Shown: positions 58,701 through 64,000 of the stretch, in pieces
Layout: every line of letters begins with the position of its first letter
Numbering within the stretch: the stretch's first letter is position 1
Origin: an uncultured Tessaracoccus sp.
GTDB taxonomy: Bacteria; Actinomycetota; Actinomycetes; Propionibacteriales; Propionibacteriaceae
Reading direction: 5' to 3'
DNA length: 64,000 nt
Assembly (NCBI RefSeq): GCF_947255005.1
Contig: NZ_CAMYFI010000001.1
Span: 1-64,000, forward strand
The notes under the pieces: generated by a model
Seen by the model: only the letters and a program-made list of their open reading frames with translations
Databases searched by the model: none
Told to the model about the DNA's origin: nothing
Made by a program: the position numbers and the translations under genes

Positions 58701-60877
58701 GGTCGATCACCCACTTCGTGCGCTATGAATTCCGACGCTTCAAGGGCGTTCCCCGCCTCGCGCTCATCTTCGTGCTGCTGCTGCCGCTGCTCTATGGCGT
58801 CATCTATCTGGGTGCCAACTGGAACCTCTACGACAACATCGACGAGATCAAGGTTGCCGTAGTCAACAACGACAAACCCACGAAATTCGAGGGCATGGAA
58901 ATCGACGGCGGCGGCCAATTCGTCGAGGCGCTGCGCGACCGTCCTGTATTCGACTGGCAGTTCTTAGACTCCGAGGAGGAGGCGCGAGAAGGGCTGCGCG
59001 AAGGCGAGTACTACATGGTCATCACGGTGCCCGAGGATTTCTCGTCGAACCTCGTGAGCGCCGGCAACTACGATCCGAAACGTGCCGTGATCACCATGCA
59101 TCGCGACGACGCCAACGGGTTCATCATCGGCTCGCTCACAGGTAAAGCCGAGGACACGCTCGCGAAGACCCTCGACTCCACCGTCTCCGACGCCTATTTC
59201 CGGGCACTGTTCGGTTCGCTGGAGGAGATCCGGCAGGGAATGCTGGACGCCGCAGACGGGGCAGGGCAGCTCGACGACGGGCTCAGCCAGGTGAAGGATG
59301 GCGTCGCCCAGATGCACGAGAAACTCCTCGAAGCCTCCAGCAAAACCGACGGCCTTGTCGACACCGCCAATGCCATAGAGCAGGGGCTCGACGGTGTGAG
59401 CGCGTCGGTGGACGAGATGGCCAAGGGAGCCGCGCAGATGCGCTCGGGGGCGAGCACCGTCGCGGATGCGGGGGTGGCGGTGTCCGGGAGCCTCCAGGCC
59501 GCTGCTGCGCAGGTCGACCCGCTCATCAACCACGCGCTCGGGCAATTGCCGAAGGTGCGGGATCAGGCGGGCCAGCTGGTCAACGTGCAGGGCGAGATCA
59601 ACAGCGACGGCGGCGGGCTCGTCGTCGACCTGAACCGTCACGTCGACCGGGCGCGCACGCACTCCAGCAGCCTCGGCGCGAAATACCCCGAACTCGCCAA
59701 GGACAAGGATTTCATCGCGCTCACGCGCGAGCTCGATGGGGCGCGGAACTCGCACGTGACGCTCACATCGAAGCTCGACCAGGCTGCCACGCTCACGGCA
59801 GGTATCAACCTCCAGCTCGACACAAGCGGCCTGGAGAATGCGGCCCGCAACGCAAAAACGTCGCTCGACAACGCGCGGAAGCAGGCGGGCAGTGTCGATG
59901 ATGGGGTCGCGGCCATGCGGGCCGGTGCGGGCACCGTCGATAAGGGCCTCCAAGACGGCCGCGACGCCCTGCGCAGCGTCGGTGCACAGGCGCGTTCGAT
60001 CACTGACTCGATCCCCGAAGTCGTCGACGGCGTGGTGCGACTCACTGACGGTGTGGGTCAGCTCAACACCGCGGTCCCGCAGCTCTCCGATGGCGCTCAC
60101 AAGCTTCGTACCGGGCTTGATGACGGCGCCCGGCGCCTGCCGCAACTGAGCGATTCCGAGCAAGAGAACCTGGCCGTCGTGATGAGCTCCCCAGTGGATC
60201 TGAAACAAATCGTCGATCACGACGCCGAGAACTACGGACGCGGCCTGGCGCCTCTGTTCGCCTCGATCGGTCTGTGGATTTTGTGCATCTCCGGATTCCT
60301 CGTCGTGCGCACGATCTCCGGCCGCGCGCTCACCGGGCGAGGCAACCCGCTGCGCATCGCGGCAACTGGGCTCGGGCCGATCGCAGCCATCGGCCTCGCG
60401 GCTTCCTGGCTCATGGGATTCGGCTTGTGGTTCTTCCTCGGCCTGAACCCCGTGCACCCGCTGCTGTTCTTCCTGCTGTTGACGGTCTCGTCGTTGTCAT
60501 TCCTGTCGCTGGCATACATGTTCCGGGTGATCTTGGGGTCACCCCAGACCGCGCTGTTCCTGGTGTGGCTCATCATCCAGATTCCGTCCAGCGGCGGCAC
60601 CTTCCCGGTGCAGATGTTGCCGCCGCTGTTCCAATACCTGGCTCCCATCTCGCCCATGTGGTACAGCGTGACGGCCTTTAGAGTGACGATCTCCGGGGGG
60701 TCGATGGCCACGTATTGGACGTGCGTCGGAGTGTTGGCCGGGGTGCTGGCGCTGGCGGTGACCGCGTCGGTGCTGCTCATCCGGCGCAGGCAGCGATTCC
60801 GCATGCGCGACCTGCACCCGCCGATGATCACGTCGGAAACGACCGCGGACTACGCCTTCTCGATCCGCCCGCGCTGA
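58697..60877 (+). CDS. YhgE/Pip domain membrane protein
   Basis: A 726-residue protein with one N-terminal helix (GVPRLALIFVLLLPLLYGVIYLGA). A large extracellular region of ~460 residues is rich in helical heptads and repeats of the D-G-x-x-x-x-x-G type. The C-terminal membrane domain of about five helices is of the ABC-2 permease fold. This is the YhgE/Pip family (phage infection protein), related to EsaA of type VII secretion. Function in actinobacteria is open. Its partner ATPase is encoded just upstream. Confidence 0.88.
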   Translation: MRSITHFVRYEFRRFKGVPRLALIFVLLLPLLYGVIYLGANWNLYDNIDEIKVAVVNNDKPTKFEGMEIDGGGQFVEALRDRPVFDWQFLDSEEEAREGLREGEYYMVITVPEDFSSNLVSAGNYDPKRAVITMHRDDANGFIIGSLTGKAEDTLAKTLDSTVSDAYFRALFGSLEEIRQGMLDAADGAGQLDDGLSQVKDGVAQMHEKLLEASSKTDGLVDTANAIEQGLDGVSASVDEMAKGAAQMRSGASTVADAGVAVSGSLQAAAAQVDPLINHALGQLPKVRDQAGQLVNVQGEINSDGGGLVVDLNRHVDRARTHSSSLGAKYPELAKDKDFIALTRELDGARNSHVTLTSKLDQAATLTAGINLQLDTSGLENAARNAKTSLDNARKQAGSVDDGVAAMRAGAGTVDKGLQDGRDALRSVGAQARSITDSIPEVVDGVVRLTDGVGQLNTAVPQLSDGAHKLRTGLDDGARRLPQLSDSEQENLAVVMSSPVDLKQIVDHDAENYGRGLAPLFASIGLWILCISGFLVVRTISGRALTGRGNPLRIAATGLGPIAAIGLAASWLMGFGLWFFLGLNPVHPLLFFLLLTVSSLSFLSLAYMFRVILGSPQTALFLVWLIIQIPSSGGTFPVQMLPPLFQYLAPISPMWYSVTAFRVTISGGSMATYWTCVGVLAGVLALAVTASVLLIRRRQRFRMRDLHPPMITSETTADYAFSIRPR

Positions 60878-60890
60878 TCGTCGCCAGAGC

Positions 60891-60972
60891 AGTTGACCGT
60901 TATCCTCCACGCCTGCAGAAAATCCCCGAAATGAGGGGGCCAGAAGCTTCTCGCGGAGGATAACGGTCAACT
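60891..60972 (+). repeat. Family B palindrome, left end of nuclease element
   Basis: An 82-bp palindrome with ends AGTTGACCGTTATCCTCC and GGAGGATAACGGTCAACT. The interior AATCCCCGAAATGAGGGGG resembles that of the solo copy at 46137. It lies 13 bp after the YhgE gene stop. Confidence 0.9.
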
Positions 60973-61043
60973 TTTCGGCCTTCCCCCGAAATTTCCCCTG
61001 TGGAAAACGGGCGTGGAGGGGTGCTGGTTACCAATCCTGTTGC

Positions 61044-61877
61044 ATGGACTTTTTCGCAAACCAGCCCATCATCGCTGTCAGAGACCACCCGCACCTCGCC
61101 AACGCCCTGCGCTCCATGCGGCGCCGCGGCAAAGCGTGGTCGCCGCTACCTGGCGTCTACGCCCACCCCAACGTGCCCGACACGTGGGAGACCCGCGTGC
61201 TCGCCGCGATGGCATGGGCGCCCGACCACGCTCTCGTCGGTGCCTCCGCCGCTCGCGTGACGTGGTGGGACGACCTGCCCATCGACGACATCGAGCTGTG
61301 GGGCGCGCGTAAAGAATCTCCGGTGCCGTGGCTCACGGTGCGGCGCGCGTCGCTCGACCCCGACGTCATGATCTGGCACGACGACTACAAGGTCGCGGCC
61401 CCTGCGCTGTCGGCGGTGCAGCTGGTGAAGAGCATGGGTGGCAACGCCGTCGACGAGGCACTGCGGCGCGGCGTGGCCACCGTCGCTGACATGCACCTGG
61501 CACTGAGCCATGTGCCGGGGCACGCGGGAAATCGCCTTGCCAGGCGCATCTTGTGGGAATCCAGGGACGTGCCGTGGTCGGAGTTCGAGCGGCTCGCCCA
61601 CACGATGCTGCGACGTGCCCGCATCACGGGTTGGAAAGCGAACGCTACCGTGCAGGTGGGCGGCATGGTCTTTCCCGCCGACCTGCTGTTCGGCGGCAGC
61701 AAGCTCGTCGCGGAGCTCGACGGCTATGAATTCCACAAAGAGCGCGCAACATTCGTGCGCGATCGAGTGAAGCAGAACCTGCTCACCCTGGCCGGATGGC
61801 AGGTGCTGCGGTTCACGTGGGAGACGATCGACGACCTCGTGCCGCAAATCCGCCAGGCGCTCAGTCAGAAGAGATGA
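61044..61877 (+). CDS. DUF559 endonuclease-domain protein
   Basis: A 277-residue relative of the protein at 14469-15377, lacking the first ~20 residues of its winged helix. The order of parts is the same: SPLPGVYAHPN, a middle helical region, then the PD-(D/E)XK-like domain. That domain has D213 (PADLLF), E224 and D226 (AELDG), RDRVKQNLLTLAGW and LRFTW. The acidic residues have identical spacing in both proteins. Enclosed by inverted family B palindromes. Its TGA stop is the first three bases of the right palindrome. The upstream sequence has no clear ribosome site. Role unknown: nuclease or repeat-processing enzyme is inferred. Confidence 0.75.
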   Translation: MDFFANQPIIAVRDHPHLANALRSMRRRGKAWSPLPGVYAHPNVPDTWETRVLAAMAWAPDHALVGASAARVTWWDDLPIDDIELWGARKESPVPWLTVRRASLDPDVMIWHDDYKVAAPALSAVQLVKSMGGNAVDEALRRGVATVADMHLALSHVPGHAGNRLARRILWESRDVPWSEFERLAHTMLRRARITGWKANATVQVGGMVFPADLLFGGSKLVAELDGYEFHKERATFVRDRVKQNLLTLAGWQVLRFTWETIDDLVPQIRQALSQKR

Positions 61878-61950
61878 CCGTTATCCTCCACGAGGAGCGG
61901 TTGGCCCCCTAATTTCGGTAGAAATCGTCAGGTGTGGAGGATAACGGTCA
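61875..61950 (-). repeat. Family B palindrome, right end of nuclease element
   Basis: Ends TGACCGTTATCCTCCAC and GTGGAGGATAACGGTCA. Read on the minus strand the interior aligns with the left copy (CCGAAATTAGGGGGCCA). It contains the nuclease stop codon and ends 11 bp from the GH13 gene stop. Confidence 0.9.
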
Positions 61951-61961
61951 ACATCGACGGG

Positions 61962-63578
61962 TCAGCGCAGCCAAGCCGTGGTGTTGGCCGGGATCTCGCC
62001 TTCGACGGGGTGGCTTGCGACGAGGACCTCCCGCCCAGCAGGCACGGGCACGGGGCGACCCGAGACGTTGACGATCACCTGCACACCAGCGTTGTCGAAC
62101 ATCAGCACGCCCTCGGGGGCTTCGAGCCATGTCAGGGTGCCTGCGCCGAGCCCTAGCTCCTTGCGCAGGCGCAGAAGCCGACGGTACAACTCCAGCGTGG
62201 AGCCCGCGACCCCGCGCTGCTGGGCCACCGCATAGTGCGCGTAATGCTCGGGCTGGGGCAGCCACGTCTTGCCGGTGGGGGAGAAACCCATGCCCGGCGC
62301 CTCGGCGTTCCAGGGCAGCGGGATGCGGCACCCGTCGCGGCCGAGCTCCTCGTGGTTGGACTGGAACCAGGCAGGGTCCTGGCGGTACTCGTGGGGAAGG
62401 GTCGTGTGGTCGGGCAGGCCCAGCTCCTCACCCTGGTAGAGGTAGGCCGAACCGGGCAGCGCCAGCTCGAGCATCGTCGCCGCGCGGGCGCGGCGAAGGC
62501 CGAGCTCCTCGTCGGGTTGCGGATCGCCGGGTCCGAGAAACTCCTTGTGGACGCCCGGTTCGTCCTCGCGTCCGAGCCGGGAGGTGTGCCGCATGGTGTC
62601 GTGGTTCGACAGCACCCACGTCGTGGGTGCGCCCACCTTGGCATCCGCGGCCAGCGATGTCTCGATCTGCTCGCGATAGTGCTCAGCATCCCACTCGCAG
62701 GTGAGGAACCCGAAGTTGAACGCGGTGTGCATCTCGTCGTCGCGCAGGTATAGCGCCAGCCGGTCGGGGTCATCCACCCAAGCTTCTGCGACGAGGATGC
62801 GCTCGCCCTCGTACGAGTTGAGGATCGCCCGCCATCGCCGATACACCTCGTGCACGCCGTCTTGATCCCACATGGGGCCCTGGCCGCCTGAGATCATCCG
62901 GTAGTCGGCGTCGTCGTCGGGAAGTCCGGGGGCCTTCACCAGGGAGTGCGCCACGTCGACGCGGAACCCGTCGACGCCGAGGTCGAGCCAGAACCGCAGG
63001 ATGTGATCGAAGCCCTCGCGCACGCGCTCGTTGTCCCAGTCGAGGTCGGGTTGTGTGGTGTCGAATAGGTGGAGGTACCACTGTTCGGGGTTGCCGTTGG
63101 CGTCGTGGAGGCGTGTCCAGGCGTTGCCGCCGAAGATGGAGGTCCAGTTGTTCGGCGGCTGCTCCCCATTCTCTCCGCGGCCATCTGCGAAGTGGTACAT
63201 CGCCCGTTCTGGCGAACCTGGGGCGGAGGCGAGCGCCGCCTGGAACCATTCGTGGTCGGCGCTGGTGTGGTTGGGAACGAGGTCGACGATCAGCCGCAGC
63301 CCGCGCTGGTGGCACTCGTCGATCAGCCGGCGGGCGTCGTCGAGATCACCGAACATCGGGTCGATCGTCAGGTAGTCGGCGACATCGTAGCCGGCGTCTT
63401 TCATGGGGGAGCGGTAGAACGGCGAGCACCAGATGGCGTCGACGCCGAGGTCGCGGATGTGGTCGAGTCGCGAGATGATGCCCGCGAGATCGCCGTACCC
63501 GTCGCCGTTCGCGTCGGCGAACGAGCGGGGGTAGATCTGGTAGATGACGGCGTCGCGCCACCACGAAGTGGTTGTCAT
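61962..63578 (-). CDS. GH13 alpha-glucosidase
   Basis: A 538-residue glycoside hydrolase of the oligo-1,6-glucosidase/alpha-glucosidase subfamily. Conserved regions: DAVIYQIYPRSFADANGDG, VDLVPNHTS, DGFRVDVAHSL (nucleophile Asp), LVAEAWVDD (acid/base Glu) and LSNHDTMRH (third acidic residue). No signal peptide, so it acts inside the cell on imported malto- or isomalto-oligosaccharides. The LacI-type regulator upstream overlaps its start by four bases and probably controls it. Confidence 0.93.
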   Translation of the reverse strand: MTTTSWWRDAVIYQIYPRSFADANGDGYGDLAGIISRLDHIRDLGVDAIWCSPFYRSPMKDAGYDVADYLTIDPMFGDLDDARRLIDECHQRGLRLIVDLVPNHTSADHEWFQAALASAPGSPERAMYHFADGRGENGEQPPNNWTSIFGGNAWTRLHDANGNPEQWYLHLFDTTQPDLDWDNERVREGFDHILRFWLDLGVDGFRVDVAHSLVKAPGLPDDDADYRMISGGQGPMWDQDGVHEVYRRWRAILNSYEGERILVAEAWVDDPDRLALYLRDDEMHTAFNFGFLTCEWDAEHYREQIETSLAADAKVGAPTTWVLSNHDTMRHTSRLGREDEPGVHKEFLGPGDPQPDEELGLRRARAATMLELALPGSAYLYQGEELGLPDHTTLPHEYRQDPAWFQSNHEELGRDGCRIPLPWNAEAPGMGFSPTGKTWLPQPEHYAHYAVAQQRGVAGSTLELYRRLLRLRKELGLGAGTLTWLEAPEGVLMFDNAGVQVIVNVSGRPVPVPAGREVLVASHPVEGEIPANTTAWLR

Positions 63579-64000
63579 GGTGCTCCTGTCGTGTCTCGAA
63601 TGGTCAGATCTGGTGCGAACAGCTGCTCGTCGGCGGCCACGTGTTCGCCGCGCAGCATCGTGAGGAGCGCCCCGACGGCGGCCTCGCTGATGGTGTTCAC
63701 AGGTTGGCGCACGGTGGTGAGGTTGGTGAGGTGCATGACGGGTGAATCATCGTAGCCAATGACGCTGTAATCGGCGGGAACGTGGAGGCCCTGGCGGGAT
63801 GCTTCCCGGACGAGGCCGAGCGCCATCACGTCGGAGCCACAGATGATGGCCGTGTGGTCGCTGGCTAGCAGACGTCTGCCGGCGCGGCCACCGCCGTCCG
63901 CGGTGTACTCGGTGTACTCGATGTCGACTTCCTCGAATCCGAGCGCCAAGAAGGCCTCTGCCTTGCGGGTGGTAGGCATGTAGCGGGGCTGGCCGACGGC
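63575..64000 (-). CDS. LacI-family transcriptional regulator, C-terminal part
   Basis: The frame runs open off the right edge of the window, so only the C-terminal ~140 residues are seen. They match the LacI sugar-binding domain: PRYMPTTRKAEAFLALG, TAIICGSDVMALGLVREA, DYSVIGYDDSPVMHLTNLTTVRQP and the last helix. The DNA-binding N-terminus lies outside. It overlaps the GH13 gene start (ATGA) and likely represses that gene until a maltose-type sugar appears. Confidence 0.92.
   Translation of the reverse strand, partial: AVGQPRYMPTTRKAEAFLALGFEEVDIEYTEYTADGGGRAGRRLLASDHTAIICGSDVMALGLVREASRQGLHVPADYSVIGYDDSPVMHLTNLTTVRQPVNTISEAAVGALLTMLRGEHVAADEQLFAPDLTIRDTTGAP

Overview
This window reads as a high-GC actinobacterial chromosome segment. 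The best match is the family Propionibacteriaceae (Tessaracoccus or Luteococcus-like). That placement is inferred from gene content and order and was not tested by search. The supporting signs are: perM-purN-purH synteny as in mycobacteria, DUF3017 behind folD, PurL of the small type with PurS and PurQ, many GTG starts, many ATGA gene overlaps, many leaderless starts, and a fumarate/succinate set (sucCD, mdh, aspA) that fits a succinate-propionate metabolism.

Layout. 16-2424 is pcrA. 2425-2905 is a spacer filled with palindromic repeats. 2906-3913 is an M23 peptidase, divergent from sucC-sucD. A terminator separates sucD from a convergent membrane protein with two predicted sensor modules. 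7936-13188 is perM-purN-purH-folD-DUF3017 followed by a VKOR gene, then mdh. 14342-15421 is a nuclease gene bounded by inverted palindromes. 15508-17483 is a DUF485/ActP acetate permease pair. 17629-20984 holds purU, a CNNM/CBS protein and an APH-type kinase. 21264-26999 is a nucleoside ABC importer with cytidine deaminase. 27056-30223 is a four-gene, translationally coupled cluster that looks like a type VII secretion effector module. add, rnhA and purC follow. 33695-40183 is a sugar locus: ABC importer and PfkB kinase, divergent from a DeoR regulator and a GH4 phospho-glycosidase. 40409-43537 is a large secreted PIG-L deacetylase. purSQ and purL flank a sigma-factor pair. 48553-53630 holds a permease pair and a tandem alkaline phosphatase with a candidate PHO box. 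The end of the window holds a dipeptidase, aspA, HPr, a TetR/ABC/YhgE operon, a second palindrome-bounded nuclease gene, a GH13 glucosidase and a truncated LacI regulator.

How the parts work together. Purine synthesis and one-carbon genes (purN, purH, folD, purU, purC, purS, purQ, purL) and nucleoside salvage genes (BMP importer, cdd, add) recur along the window. purU, add, purC, purS and purL start directly 6-7 nt after a TAnnnT box, suggesting leaderless transcripts.

Most unusual content. Two DUF559-type (PD-(D/E)XK-like) nuclease genes are each enclosed by inverted copies of a family-specific palindrome, and each takes its stop codon from the right-hand palindrome. Solo copies of the same palindromes occur elsewhere in the window. 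This looks like a REP/MITE-type system with a nuclease-like partner, analogous to (but not homologous with) RAYT/REP systems.
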